The notes under the pieces are model-generated. The model did no database searches, was not told the DNA's origin, and worked only from the letters and a program-made list of their open reading frames with translations. Source: Vibrio vulnificus NBRC 15645 = ATCC 27562 (GTDB lineage Bacteria > Pseudomonadota > Gammaproteobacteria > Enterobacterales > Vibrionaceae). Taken from it: a stretch of DNA of 64,000 nucleotides. This document shows positions 36,343 through 45,584 of this stretch, in pieces. Where the stretch lies: contig NZ_CP012882.1 in the NCBI RefSeq assembly GCF_002224265.1, forward strand, positions 806,001 to 870,000. Direction: 5' to 3'. Positions within the stretch are counted from its first letter, which is position 1; every line of letters starts with the position of its first letter. A program made the translations under genes and the position numbers.

Positions 36343-37188
36343 GTGGAAAAAGTACAGCTGATCATTGAATTCTTATTGCAGCATAAGCTTTTCTTCACAG
36401 CATTGATCATCATCTTTGTTGTTCTAGTGAGACAAGTGATCTTGGCTCGTATTCGTGGCGAAGTGGCCTTCATCACGGAAAAGCAACGTAGCTGGATGTC
36501 TCGCACCAAGAATGGTGCCTTTGCCATCACCAGCTTAATTCTGTTTGTTTTGTGGCAATCGGAAATCAACCAGTTTGCGCTATCGGTGACCGCCATTGCC
36601 GTTGCGATTGTGGTGGCGTCAAAAGAAATTATTCTCTGTTTTACTGGTTCGATACAGCGTGCTAGCTCACGCTCATTTCGTGTAGGGGATTGGATCGAAG
36701 TAGGAAAAATATCAGGTCAAGTGATTGATCATAATATGATGGCAACGGTGATCCAAGAAATAGACTTAAACCACGGTCAATATCATTACACTGGAAAGAC
36801 AGTGACATTGCCCAACAGTATGTTTTTTACTTATCCGGTAAAAAACCTTAATTTTATGAAGCGGTACGTATACCATAATTTTCTAATTGTTGTGCCTGAC
36901 TTTGTGAATTTATATCCATTATTGCCAGATCTAGAGAATAAAATAGAGGAACATTGTCACTATTTTTCAGACGTTGCAAAACGATATAACGCGATGATCG
37001 AAAAACATGCGGGTGTGGATTTACCAGGTGCGGAACCTCATATTCATATCACGAGCTCGGCCGCAGGCGAGCAGGTGGTGAATTTTATGATTTTTTGTCC
37101 TACGGAAAAGGCTGTTCATCTTGAAAGCTTGATTCGTCAAGATTTTATGTCCCTTTATGAAGAACGTTATCCTCGTTCAATTAATTGA
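36343..37188 (+). CDS. Small mechanosensitive channel, MscS family
   Basis: 281 residues, GTG start at 36343. Two to three membrane spans lie in the first 105 residues, with the pore-lining span near AIAVAIVVASKEIILCFTGS. The beta domain follows with FRVGDWIEVGKISGQVIDHNM and the NSMFFTYPVKN motif of the family. A mixed alpha/beta C-terminal domain completes the MscS fold. It releases solutes upon hypo-osmotic shock. Confidence 0.85.
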   Translation: MEKVQLIIEFLLQHKLFFTALIIIFVVLVRQVILARIRGEVAFITEKQRSWMSRTKNGAFAITSLILFVLWQSEINQFALSVTAIAVAIVVASKEIILCFTGSIQRASSRSFRVGDWIEVGKISGQVIDHNMMATVIQEIDLNHGQYHYTGKTVTLPNSMFFTYPVKNLNFMKRYVYHNFLIVVPDFVNLYPLLPDLENKIEEHCHYFSDVAKRYNAMIEKHAGVDLPGAEPHIHITSSAAGEQVVNFMIFCPTEKAVHLESLIRQDFMSLYEERYPRSIN

Positions 37189-37523
37189 GAATAGCTATCG
37201 TCAGGATTGAAATCTTGAATGGACGATGTCAAATTAGGGGCGTAATGTTCACGCCCATAATTGTGGCGTTGTCATAATTTGGAATGATGATTCATCGCGT
37301 AATATTTACCCTTTGTTTATTTTGAATATAAATGTAACACGGGTTGAAATAATAGTGGTGAATGTATTTTGCCTCAGTTGAACGATCAACTTTCTACTGT
37401 TTTCAGTTGAACTTAAATGGAATTTCAGGTGGCTAATTCTTCTAAATTTGTCTTGGAATTCAATTCTCTATAAAAATAAAGAAAAGATGACTTAAGACCT
37501 GGTGTTTGGAATAATCTGGTCTA
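37189..37523. other. Spacer before the EIIC-EAL gene
   Basis: 335 bp, AT-rich, with no gene seen. A short GC stem (GGGCGT-AATGTTC-ACGCCC) occurs near 37232-37250. The rest probably carries the promoter and leader of the downstream gene. No ribosome site of normal strength precedes ATG 37524. Confidence 0.45.
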
Positions 37524-39572
37524 ATGAAAAAATCACCCTTAATTTCTCTTCTAACAACGTTATCCAGCAATGCTTATTTAAACGGGTTATGTAATACATT
37601 TGTGATGCTATTACCAATCTCGTTGATTTCTGCATTTAGCATCTTGATCAGCAACCTGCTCAATATCACTGGATTCACTCAGGCCGCAGAGCACATTTTG
37701 GTCGCGAGCGACATTATTTGGCGTCTTTTCCCGATTCTTTTGCTGGTTTACTACAGTTTATTTCTCGCTTCGTTGCACAAGCTGTCAAAAGTCACGGTGA
37801 TCACGCCAGCCATGGTGATCTATTTTGTCATTTGTCATAACTGGGGTTTGTTGCAAGTAGGCACCATAGTGCCAAGCAATTATCCTCTGGCTATCATCAT
37901 CCCAACCTTGGTGAGTTTGTCGATTCGTTTTGTCTCCAAGCGCGATTGGTTTGTTCAATCCAAGCTACCGAGCGTTGTCGACCAGTCAATTAACCTCGTA
38001 CTGTCGACATTCTTGTTGGTGTTGTTCTACACCTCATTAGCTTACGCCTTAGAGTGGTTAGTTGATTTCACCCATCTCTCAGAGTGGGCATTGCCGAAGT
38101 TGACACTCGAATGCCTTTCGCACGGCGTGATCTATGAGGTGGTCAGAAATCTCTTTTGGAGTGTTGGCATTAATGGCCATATCGTGCTCGCACCTTATAA
38201 AGCGGAGTTGTATGAGTTGACTCACAATGCTTTGCAGGTGAGTGCGCAAACCGGGAGTGAACTCCCCATCCTGACAAGTAACTTCTATGACATTTATGCA
38301 GGAATGGGTGGCGCAGGTAATACCTTGAGCTTAGTAATTTGCATGATTTTACTCACCAAGAACAAAGCGTATCGTTCTCTGGGGATCGCGGTATTGGTAT
38401 TAAGCATTTTTAATATCAATGAGCCTGTGATCTTCGGTTTGCCAATTATGTTTAATCCTATTTTGATCATCCCTTTCCTGTTGGTACCGGTTGTAGGGTT
38501 AGTGACCGCATACTACGCCACGTTATTTGGGCTAGTACCACCAGTGTCAGAGATCATCAGTTGGATGAGTCCACCACTATGGAGTGGCTATATCGCAACC
38601 GGAGGGCATCTTTCTGCTGCTTTATTGCAAGCCATTATTATCTTGGCGGGTATCTTGATTTATTACCCTTTCTTTCGTCGTATGGACCAAATCGCCAACG
38701 CTGATACCACGTTGTTTAAATCCGCTTCGGACGATTTTTTTGACTATGAAGCGTTGGACAATGGCAAAACGGCGGGGGCACTATTTCCTGAAATGATGGA
38801 AAAATTTTCAGCACAGCAGCGCGTCGCGAAGTTGAAACTGAATGGTGATTTTGTGCTCTTTTACCAGCCGCAGTTTGATACGGATAAGCAGCAGATCAAC
38901 TCTGTTGAAGTGTTGATCCGTCATCAAGACCATTTAGGGAAGATCACTCCGCCTTACTTCCTTGATGATTTTCGCTTGTTAGGGCTCTCATCTGAGTTGG
39001 ATTTATGGGTCGTGAAGACCGCTTTATGCGAAGTGTCACCTTTAGCGAGCAATCCGTGTTTCAAGGTATCGATTAACATCTCACCAGAAACTTGCTTAGT
39101 TGCGGATTTCGCCAGTCGCATCATTAACATGATCGAAGAGAGTGCTCTGGATTTTCATCAAGTGGAACTGGAGATCACCGAAGAGCTGCTGATTCAGGAT
39201 GCCAAACAAACACAACGTGTGTTGGACAAACTAAGAGGAAAAGGGGTACAAATTGCACTCGATGATTTTGGTTCTGGCTACTCATCCATTGGATACCTCT
39301 CTAAGTTCGATTTCGACAAAGTGAAAATTGACCGTTCGTTGGTGCTTAATCTTGATAACCATAAGGGCAGAGAGCTCTTTCGTTTGACCACTGAGATCGT
39401 GAAAACCACTGGAGCAGAAATTGTGGTGGAAGGGGTGGAAACCAAGATTGAGCTGAACTTTGTCTCCCAACTAGGGATACATCTTGTCCAAGGGTACTAT
39501 TTTTACAAACCGATGCCATTTACTCAGTTGATTGCATTGACGTTTGAGCAAGATTGTTTACGCGCTTCGTAA
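37524..39572 (+). CDS. PTS EIIC (cellobiose/lactose type) fused to EAL c-di-GMP phosphodiesterase
   Basis: 682 residues. Residues 1-400 are a full PTS EIIC permease of the lactose/cellobiose group, with about ten spans. It has FWSVGINGHIVLAPY near 213, GMGGAGNTLSLVI near 259 and the sugar-site motif NINEPVIFGLPIMFNP near 291. No EIIB or EIIA domain is present. A linker leads to an EAL domain (about 425-670) with intact catalytic residues: E462 in EVLIRH, NIS, EITEE, D580-D581 in DDFGSGYSS, KID, EGVE and QGYYFYKP. I infer a sugar-responsive c-di-GMP phosphodiesterase in the inner membrane. It is a single-gene unit. Confidence 0.9.
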   Translation: MKKSPLISLLTTLSSNAYLNGLCNTFVMLLPISLISAFSILISNLLNITGFTQAAEHILVASDIIWRLFPILLLVYYSLFLASLHKLSKVTVITPAMVIYFVICHNWGLLQVGTIVPSNYPLAIIIPTLVSLSIRFVSKRDWFVQSKLPSVVDQSINLVLSTFLLVLFYTSLAYALEWLVDFTHLSEWALPKLTLECLSHGVIYEVVRNLFWSVGINGHIVLAPYKAELYELTHNALQVSAQTGSELPILTSNFYDIYAGMGGAGNTLSLVICMILLTKNKAYRSLGIAVLVLSIFNINEPVIFGLPIMFNPILIIPFLLVPVVGLVTAYYATLFGLVPPVSEIISWMSPPLWSGYIATGGHLSAALLQAIIILAGILIYYPFFRRMDQIANADTTLFKSASDDFFDYEALDNGKTAGALFPEMMEKFSAQQRVAKLKLNGDFVLFYQPQFDTDKQQINSVEVLIRHQDHLGKITPPYFLDDFRLLGLSSELDLWVVKTALCEVSPLASNPCFKVSINISPETCLVADFASRIINMIEESALDFHQVELEITEELLIQDAKQTQRVLDKLRGKGVQIALDDFGSGYSSIGYLSKFDFDKVKIDRSLVLNLDNHKGRELFRLTTEIVKTTGAEIVVEGVETKIELNFVSQLGIHLVQGYYFYKPMPFTQLIALTFEQDCLRAS

Positions 39573-39612
39573 GCGCGTGACATTCATCGCTATTAATCCA
39601 TCGCTATTAATC

Positions 39613-39634
39613 GCGGCAGTAATGCCGCTTTTTT
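39613..39634 (+). terminator. Terminator after the EIIC-EAL gene
   Basis: GCGGCA-GTAA-TGCCGC followed by TTTTTT. Just before it lies a 14-bp tandem duplication (ATCGCTATTAATC twice, about 39585-39612). Confidence 0.88.
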
Positions 39635-39739
39635 GTGCGCCTCTCCCCGAGTCTTACTTTTGCTTACGCCTCAAGCTTGCACTTCGCTCATAGACTGACA
39701 CAATCAGCCAATACTAAGAATCTTAAGGAAAAGCTGTTT

Positions 39740-42622
39740 ATGTTACGCTCAAAGGCGATAGGGTTAGTTTTGGCATCAGTGGCTGGCGCGATGCCTGCCC
39801 CATTGTTGGCGGAAGTGGGGAATACGCCGGTGTTCGGTGGGCTGTTTAACTCCAGCGAAGTGCTGAAAAATCAGGTGGTTTCATCGCTCAGTTACTCCAC
39901 GCGTTTTGCCCGTGATGTCACTCTATTTACAATAGGTGGAATGACGTTAGAAACTTATCTTCTGACGCTTCCTCTTGATGCCTCTGTGAAAGCGCGAGTG
40001 ATGAAGCAGGTTGCCGATCCCAGCTATGCTATTCCTCTAGGCTACTTCCTTTACCAATACTACGACCGTTACAGCGGCTTGGGGAATGAGGATGAGTTTC
40101 GCAACTATCTGTTCCAAGTGTATGACAAACAAGCTCTCACCGGATTCCAGCATTCGTTATTCCAAGTTGAACAAGCTACGTTGGTTGAAACCAAGCAACA
40201 TGAAAAAGATCAAGCGCACCAAGAAGGCATCAAAGTGGATGGTGATTTTATCGCGGCGTTGGTGACGGTTTATGATGCATTGGTGCAAATTGGCGAGTGG
40301 CAAGATCAAGAAACGCTCCCTGAACAATATCGCTACTTAACGCAATCAGCGGAAGATCTAGCGTTGGTGGCGAAGATAGAACCCATTGTGCTGAATATTT
40401 TGCAGCAGGTGGCATCGGGTATGGATGAGAGCGAAATGAAACATGCGCTCAACGCCATTATCGAAGATGGGAAACCCGAGCACAAAAACAGGGTCAACAA
40501 TAAGGCACAAGCGATTACGGTGACCCTAATCGATTTCGTGCGCCTCAATGTACTTAAAGCGTATCGTCAGTTTGTCTATCAAGATGAAAGGCAACAAGCG
40601 TTGGATCATTGGCTACAAGAAGCGTTTGATGATGATCCCGAGGTTCTACTGGCTTTTCTCGCTTCTCAGCAGCAACGTCGACTGGCAGTGCAAGTGACGG
40701 TGGATGGCCTACAGCAAGGCTTGTTGGAGGGTTTGGTTTCACCAAATAAGCCGTTTGTCTCTACGGCCTATGATAAACATCTTGAGTGGCAAGCGGTGAG
40801 TGATCAGCGACCAGCTGGTCAGAAACCTGCCCACAAGCAGCAAATGCGTTTTTTACAAACCCTTGCGACACAACCGTATCAAGATCCTTATTATCTGCCT
40901 TTCTTCAAACGTTTATACCAAAACCATGAAGATTCCATCGCCAGAGTGGGTATCTCTTCAACGCCAACCATCAGCGTAAGAAACTTGCCTATCATCAAAA
41001 CGGGGGCAAGAGTGGAAGGGGAGGGCGGCACTGGCATTCCCAACTTCCACTTTGTTGATCGCCATGAAGATCGCGCGTATTACTTTTTTGGTAATGATGC
41101 CCTGCAGCTTGACCGCATAATGCAGAAAAATCGCGTGCAAACCATGTTTGACCGCTTGGTTTACCTGAAAACACTCAATTGCAACGCGCAGTACGACTGG
41201 AATGCGCACACCACGTATGATGGCTTGGTGAATCTTGGGGCAGGAGAAGCGTTGCGGGATTTCGGCGAAAAACGTTGCTTACGTGAGCTCAATGAGCGGG
41301 CGAAAGTGGAAGTCGTGTTGCAGCAGATGCGCAGTGATTTAATTCGAGATGTTGTGGATTATCAAGAGATACCGTTTTGGGATATCTATACACGTTTAAC
41401 GAGGAAGTGGAAAATTGAACAAGATTTAACCTTGTTCTCTAAGCTTGATGCGAAAGGGATGCCTGATTACACCTTAGTGTACAACCCATGGCCGGATCAT
41501 TTCGCACACTTTGTTGGCCCGTTTAGTGATGAAATCATCATGCCGACGGGGGAGCTTAATCGACTTGATTACTGGCTTGGTGCGTTAGAAAACGCCTATC
41601 AACAGGCAGGGGTTTACGAAAGAACGTTATGGGGAATGGCTGGCGATCATGGCCTGTCTCCAGTCTACCGAACGCTTAACCCAGAGAAAGCGATATTCGA
41701 TCCGCTTCAAAGCACTTTAGGCTATCCACTGGTGATGAGAAAGATTTCATCCGATGAGGGAGAAGGGCCGAAGATGACCAATGCTCTGAATTTCCCTTCC
41801 AACAAAGGCGTTGATGTGGTGGTGGCTTCCACCGCTGGTGGGAACTTTATGCTCGACTTTTTCAATTCCAACCAGAGCTGGCAAACTCAGCCTCTTTATC
41901 AAGAGTTGACCCAATGGCGCCCTGTGAATGCAGGGAGTGAGCCAGTGATTGATATTGTCAATTGGAGCGTAAACACCTTGGCTGACAGCTTAGATTATCT
42001 CGCTGTGCGAGAAACCGCTTGTAGTGCAGAGCATTGTAAAGTTCGCCTCATCGCGACTCGCGACGGCAAGCGGGTGGACGAGTTTGTTGAGAAGGCGGGT
42101 GAGAAATACGCCTATTTTGCAGCAAAAGGTAAACCTTCGTTATTGGAGGTGTCTACGCTTAATCCCTATTTACCTACATTGAGCGATAATGATGAAAAAC
42201 AGCGCACTCTAGCACTCCAACGTTGCCTAGACGTTGACAGCCAACGCCCTGAAACATGGTGTGATAAAGCGCAGTGGCGAGCACTAACCCGCTTTACGAC
42301 TCGACCTGATTCGGTGGTTCAACTGGCGCACCTCTATTTGGAAGAAAGAGCGGGCACCATCAACCTTTTCCCCAAAGAAGGGGTTGGTTACAACACCAAA
42401 GTACCAGGGAGACACGCTGGAGAAAGCTATCTTGAAAAAGACGCCTTTATTGGTTTTTGGGGAGCGCCAATTGGCAACAATACGACGCCTTTAACCAGTG
42501 AGGAAAATGGTTCTCTCGCACCAACATTATACGAATACCTGACAGGAGAAAGCGTAGCCGTCGGAGAAAATGGTTGGGGATTCCCTTCTTTACTCAACAA
42601 GCTTGGTATTGAATCGTTTTGA
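39740..42622 (+). CDS. Exported alkaline-phosphatase-superfamily protein (phosphodiesterase/pyrophosphatase-like)
   Basis: 960 residues from ATG 39740, preceded by AAGGAA and opening a signal peptide (MLRSKAIGLVLASVAGAMPAPLLA); the frame is open 35 codons further. Residues 25-420 are helix-rich and not recognised. The middle (about 430-680) has features of type I phosphodiesterases/nucleotide pyrophosphatases: GEGGTGIPNFHFVDR (possible nucleophile Thr), NPWPDHFAHFVGP (Asp/His metal ligands) and WGMAGDHGLSPVYR (Asp-His). The C-terminal 280 residues are not assigned. The substrate is unknown. Confidence 0.7.
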   Translation: MLRSKAIGLVLASVAGAMPAPLLAEVGNTPVFGGLFNSSEVLKNQVVSSLSYSTRFARDVTLFTIGGMTLETYLLTLPLDASVKARVMKQVADPSYAIPLGYFLYQYYDRYSGLGNEDEFRNYLFQVYDKQALTGFQHSLFQVEQATLVETKQHEKDQAHQEGIKVDGDFIAALVTVYDALVQIGEWQDQETLPEQYRYLTQSAEDLALVAKIEPIVLNILQQVASGMDESEMKHALNAIIEDGKPEHKNRVNNKAQAITVTLIDFVRLNVLKAYRQFVYQDERQQALDHWLQEAFDDDPEVLLAFLASQQQRRLAVQVTVDGLQQGLLEGLVSPNKPFVSTAYDKHLEWQAVSDQRPAGQKPAHKQQMRFLQTLATQPYQDPYYLPFFKRLYQNHEDSIARVGISSTPTISVRNLPIIKTGARVEGEGGTGIPNFHFVDRHEDRAYYFFGNDALQLDRIMQKNRVQTMFDRLVYLKTLNCNAQYDWNAHTTYDGLVNLGAGEALRDFGEKRCLRELNERAKVEVVLQQMRSDLIRDVVDYQEIPFWDIYTRLTRKWKIEQDLTLFSKLDAKGMPDYTLVYNPWPDHFAHFVGPFSDEIIMPTGELNRLDYWLGALENAYQQAGVYERTLWGMAGDHGLSPVYRTLNPEKAIFDPLQSTLGYPLVMRKISSDEGEGPKMTNALNFPSNKGVDVVVASTAGGNFMLDFFNSNQSWQTQPLYQELTQWRPVNAGSEPVIDIVNWSVNTLADSLDYLAVRETACSAEHCKVRLIATRDGKRVDEFVEKAGEKYAYFAAKGKPSLLEVSTLNPYLPTLSDNDEKQRTLALQRCLDVDSQRPETWCDKAQWRALTRFTTRPDSVVQLAHLYLEERAGTINLFPKEGVGYNTKVPGRHAGESYLEKDAFIGFWGAPIGNNTTPLTSEENGSLAPTLYEYLTGESVAVGENGWGFPSLLNKLGIESF

Positions 42623-42798
42623 TTGGTGTCTCTCTATCAAACTTCTCTATCAGACCGCTCTACTAAAATAGACAATTGCGGCTAAGATGCCACGAATGAA
42701 AAAGGTGCTGAAACGTACCTTTTTCTTTTTGCTTTCTTGCCTGTCGTCAACTCTCATCTAGACTGATTATGTATGGAAACAGATTTCTCGAGGGGATT

Positions 42799-43509
42799 AT
42801 GGCAGGCCAAATCATTCAGGAATTTCATCATGTCGCGTCAGGTACCATCAGCTATGTGGTGTCAGATGTCGGGACAAAGCAAGCCATAATTATCGACCCT
42901 GTTGCAGACTATTGCCTCGAATCTGGGAGGATCAGTTTTGAATCTGCAGATAAACTTTTGCAATATGTCAGAGAGAATCATCTTCATGTCGTGGCCATTT
43001 TTGAAACACACATTCACGCCGATCACCTAACGGGTTCTTTTTACCTTAGTGAATTGTTGCAAGCACCCATCAATGTGGCTGAAGGGGCGAAGAAAGTCTA
43101 CGCATGTTGGAAAGATGAGTTAGCTCTTAAAGAGCTGTATGAGTTTGAACACTTTCTTATGGATCAAGAACATCTAGAGTTTGGAGAGTCTGACTTAGAA
43201 GTGATCAATACGCCTTGTCACTCAGCCTCTGATGTGACCTTCAAAATTGGTGAGGCAATTTTTATTGGTGATGCGCTTATTCCAGAAAGCGATTGCCAGT
43301 TATGGGAAGAGAAAACCAATGTCGATCACCTGCTGCACTCTCTTTATAGCCACATTCAAACCAATGGTGTTGAAGTTTATCTAGGGCATGAAGAAGACTG
43401 CCATGGCGAGGATCGGGAGTTGATCGACGAACGTTGTGGCCACGCAGTTAGTGAAGAGCTGGTTGCATCGGCGATCAGCTACAATCTCACGGCACGTTTG
43501 CCCACTTGA
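42799..43509 (+). CDS. MBL-fold metallo-hydrolase, ETHE1/persulfide dioxygenase-like
   Basis: 236 residues from ATG 42799 (GAGGGG close upstream); ATG 42769 would add 10. The metallo-beta-lactamase fold has THIHADHLTGS (HxHxDH), a third metal site in NTPCHSASD, FIGDAL and a final LGHEED. In ETHE1-like proteins the third motif is normally TPGHT; here Gly is replaced by Cys, and the usual DFPGGDA motif is absent. Persulfide dioxygenase activity is therefore doubtful, and glyoxalase-II-like or other hydrolase chemistry is possible. It is a single-gene unit that ends at a shared terminator with the tRNA array. Confidence 0.8.
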   Translation: MAGQIIQEFHHVASGTISYVVSDVGTKQAIIIDPVADYCLESGRISFESADKLLQYVRENHLHVVAIFETHIHADHLTGSFYLSELLQAPINVAEGAKKVYACWKDELALKELYEFEHFLMDQEHLEFGESDLEVINTPCHSASDVTFKIGEAIFIGDALIPESDCQLWEEKTNVDHLLHSLYSHIQTNGVEVYLGHEEDCHGEDRELIDERCGHAVSEELVASAISYNLTARLPT

Positions 43510-43530
43510 GTGAGTAAACGACAAATAGCA

Positions 43531-43559
43531 AAAAGCCTCATCAAATGATGAGGCTTTTT
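43531..43559. terminator. Bidirectional terminator, MBL gene and tRNA array
   Basis: AAAAGCCTCATC-AAAT-GATGAGGCTTTT, a 12-bp perfect stem with A and T tracts at either end, lies between the MBL gene (+) and tRNA-Asn (-). Confidence 0.9.
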
Positions 43560-43564
43560 AAATG

Positions 43565-43640
43565 TGGCTCCTCCTGCTGGGCTCGAACCAGCGACCTGCG
43601 GATTAACAGTCCGTCGCTCTACCGACTGAGCTAAGGAGGA
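43565..43640 (-). tRNA. tRNA-Asn (GTT)
   Basis: 76 nt on the minus strand with encoded CCA. Acceptor TCCTCCT pairs with AGGAGGA, the anticodon loop is CTGTTAA, and the T-arm is GGTTCGAGCC. It is the last gene of the three-gene array. Confidence 0.96.
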
Positions 43641-43676
43641 ACTATTCTGTTGTTGTATCTGGCACAACTTAATAAG

Positions 43677-43752
43677 TGGTGCCTCGAGGCGGAATCGAAC
43701 CACCGACACGAGGATTTTCAATCCTCTGCTCTACCGACTGAGCTATCGAGGC
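43677..43752 (-). tRNA. tRNA-Phe (GAA)
   Basis: 76 nt with encoded CCA. Acceptor GCCTCGA pairs with TCGAGGC, the anticodon loop is TTGAAAA and the T-arm is GGTTCGATTCC. Confidence 0.96.
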
Positions 43753-43784
43753 AAATTGTTCAGCATCAGCTCAACAATGCAATG

Positions 43785-43875
43785 TGGCGGAGAGATAGGG
43801 ATTTGAACCCTAGGTACGCTATTAACGTACGCCGGTTTTCAAGACCGGTGCTTTCAACCACTCAGCCATCTCTCC
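43785..43875 (-). tRNA. tRNA-Ser (TGA)
   Basis: 91 nt with encoded CCA and a long variable arm, as expected for a serine tRNA. Acceptor GGAGAGA pairs with TCTCTCC and the anticodon loop is CTTGAAA. It is the first gene of the array. Confidence 0.95.
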
Positions 43876-44020
43876 ATGGGCCGAGATAATAGGGGGAAGC
43901 GTGCTTGATGTAAAGTGGAAAAAGTTCAATCGCTTGATTTGTCGCCGTTTTATGTTTTGTTTGCTCTGTTTTTGCGCGCTCGGTCTCTTTTTTATTCAAT
44001 CTATTCTTCCAAAACGAAAA

Positions 44021-44044
44021 ATAAAAAGGGCCGTAAGGCCCTTT
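44021..44044 (-). terminator. Terminator after the outer-membrane barrel gene
   Basis: AAAGGGCC-GTAA-GGCCCTTT with T-rich sequence following in the minus direction. Confidence 0.85.
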
Positions 44045-44067
44045 GAAGAAAGATTGTGCACTACACA

Positions 44068-44649
44068 TTAGAACTTGTACGTGGCACCTGCGTAGAACGC
44101 ACCTAGGCTGTAAGCAACGTCTTCCGTTACTTTGGTGCCATTTAGGTCATATTCGGTGCTGATACCAAAAATTTCAGTATCGTAACCCACACGGAACGCT
44201 AGGCCGTTCAATGCTGGTGGCGCGTACTCTAAGCCCAAACCAAAGTGGATAGCGGCACCACTGTCACTTTCAAGTGTTTTGGTTGACTCGCTAAGATCTA
44301 ATGCTGAAAGGCCAACAATACCATAAGGACGAAGACCATTCGCAAAGGTGTAGCCAAGGTTGGCATTCAAAGAAAGTGCAGTCGGAGTCCAAGTATTTTG
44401 CGGTGTAGAAAATTTCACATCACCGTATTTGCTGTATTGTGCTTCGATACCAACGATACGGTTGAACTGATAACCGGCGATCAGTTTTAGTGCGTTACCA
44501 TCGGCTTTACCGGTGACAGACTGGTCACTGTCAAATTCCGTAGAACCAGCACCAGCACCAAGGTAGAAGCCGTTTACTTTCGTGTCTGCGTGTGCTGCTG
44601 AAATAGCGCTTAGGCTCAATAACGTCAGAGCGATCGCTTTCATTTTCAT
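44068..44649 (-). CDS. Small outer-membrane beta-barrel protein (OmpA-N/OmpX-like)
   Basis: 193 residues with a signal peptide ending SAAHA-D (22). The mature part alternates polar and hydrophobic residues as an eight-strand barrel: NGFYLGAGAGS, ALKLIAGYQFNRIVGIEAQY, LNANLGYTFANGLRPYGIVG, and a C-terminal AGATYKF ending in aromatic Phe, the signal for Bam insertion. Proteins of this group are adhesins or small porins; the exact role is unknown. It is a single-gene unit. Confidence 0.85.
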   Translation of the reverse strand: MKMKAIALTLLSLSAISAAHADTKVNGFYLGAGAGSTEFDSDQSVTGKADGNALKLIAGYQFNRIVGIEAQYSKYGDVKFSTPQNTWTPTALSLNANLGYTFANGLRPYGIVGLSALDLSESTKTLESDSGAAIHFGLGLEYAPPALNGLAFRVGYDTEIFGISTEYDLNGTKVTEDVAYSLGAFYAGATYKF

Positions 44650-44951
44650 TGTTATTTCCTATGTTTTATTAGGATGTCAGGCGCTTTTTATAGTGATATG
44701 TATTTCAAATCAGAATGACAGCAAGCATTGAGCTTGCGTTTCGATTTGTGGTCTTTTCATGAGCGCTAACAACAGTTTTCTATGCATGGTTTCAAACAAC
44801 TTAGTTCTTAACTGCTTTGGTCTAGCATTGGTTTTGAACACTGTTTTATAACCGTGAGAGATAATATATAAATTTCATATTTATTGCTAGTGATATATTT
44901 GCATTATTGGGCGCTGTTTTTTTGTTTTGATTTTGCTTATTCAGATAACCC
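44650..44951. other. Spacer upstream of the barrel gene, no gene seen
   Basis: 302 bp, AT-rich especially at 44855-44945. It carries the promoter of the barrel gene and the 3' side of the hydrolase gene. I see no repeat, hairpin of note or small open frame with a ribosome site. Confidence 0.5.
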
Positions 44952-45584
44952 TTAATTAACGCTCTCGGTTTGTCTGAAGTGAGAATGCAGGATGAAATGA
45001 TCGATCTGATCTGGAATATAACGGCTATATATCATGCTGGTGTGGCTATTTTTCGTCAAAACGTGGTCAGTCATACCTGAGATCTTTGTTTCCTCCACCG
45101 TGACCGTCCCATCGGACATTGTCTGTGTATCCATTAGTAAGAAGGGTCTTGCACCCAATGGAATAGTGCCTGCAATACTGCCAAGCTTCTGAGGGAAATC
45201 CCAAATATCCTCATGCATATTGAGCCCATGTTTTGGCGAATTGCCAAGCATCGCACCTAAACCAAGCTCTTGAATTTTCGTTACGATGGAAGCGCCTTTG
45301 AGCGGCGAGCCAATGGCCACCACATGTGAGATCTGCTGAAGGGCAGGGCGACGAGAGGCAAGATAATGTTTGATCATCAAGCCTCCCAAGCTATGGCCAA
45401 CTAACACATTCCCCGTCGTAGTGCTGAGCGCTTTGTCTATGGATTGAAAAACTTTTTCTTCATCAATATTGACTGTGTTGTAGGTGAGCGTTTGTGTTTG
45501 ATAACCCAATTTTTTTAGGCGCAAGCTGAGAGGCTGCATCACTAAGCCATGCATATATAAACCGTGCAAAATAATGATTTTCAT
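44952..45584 (-). CDS. Alpha/beta hydrolase, lipase/esterase-like
   Basis: 210 residues from ATG 45584 (GGAGAG upstream); the in-frame ATG 45599 is the site of that ribosome signal, so it is not preferred. It begins with the oxyanion motif IIILHGLYMHG, has the nucleophile elbow VGHSLGGL (Ser near residue 68) and a late NSHTSMIYS that supplies the His. The likely Asp is less certain. It is cytoplasmic, as no signal peptide is seen. The substrate is unknown. Confidence 0.8.
   Translation of the reverse strand: MKIIILHGLYMHGLVMQPLSLRLKKLGYQTQTLTYNTVNIDEEKVFQSIDKALSTTTGNVLVGHSLGGLMIKHYLASRRPALQQISHVVAIGSPLKGASIVTKIQELGLGAMLGNSPKHGLNMHEDIWDFPQKLGSIAGTIPLGARPFLLMDTQTMSDGTVTVEETKISGMTDHVLTKNSHTSMIYSRYIPDQIDHFILHSHFRQTESVN

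Noticed and set aside
43479..43721. 80-codon minus-strand frame across tRNA genes
   Set aside because: It overlaps tRNA-Asn and part of tRNA-Phe, so it cannot be a normal gene.
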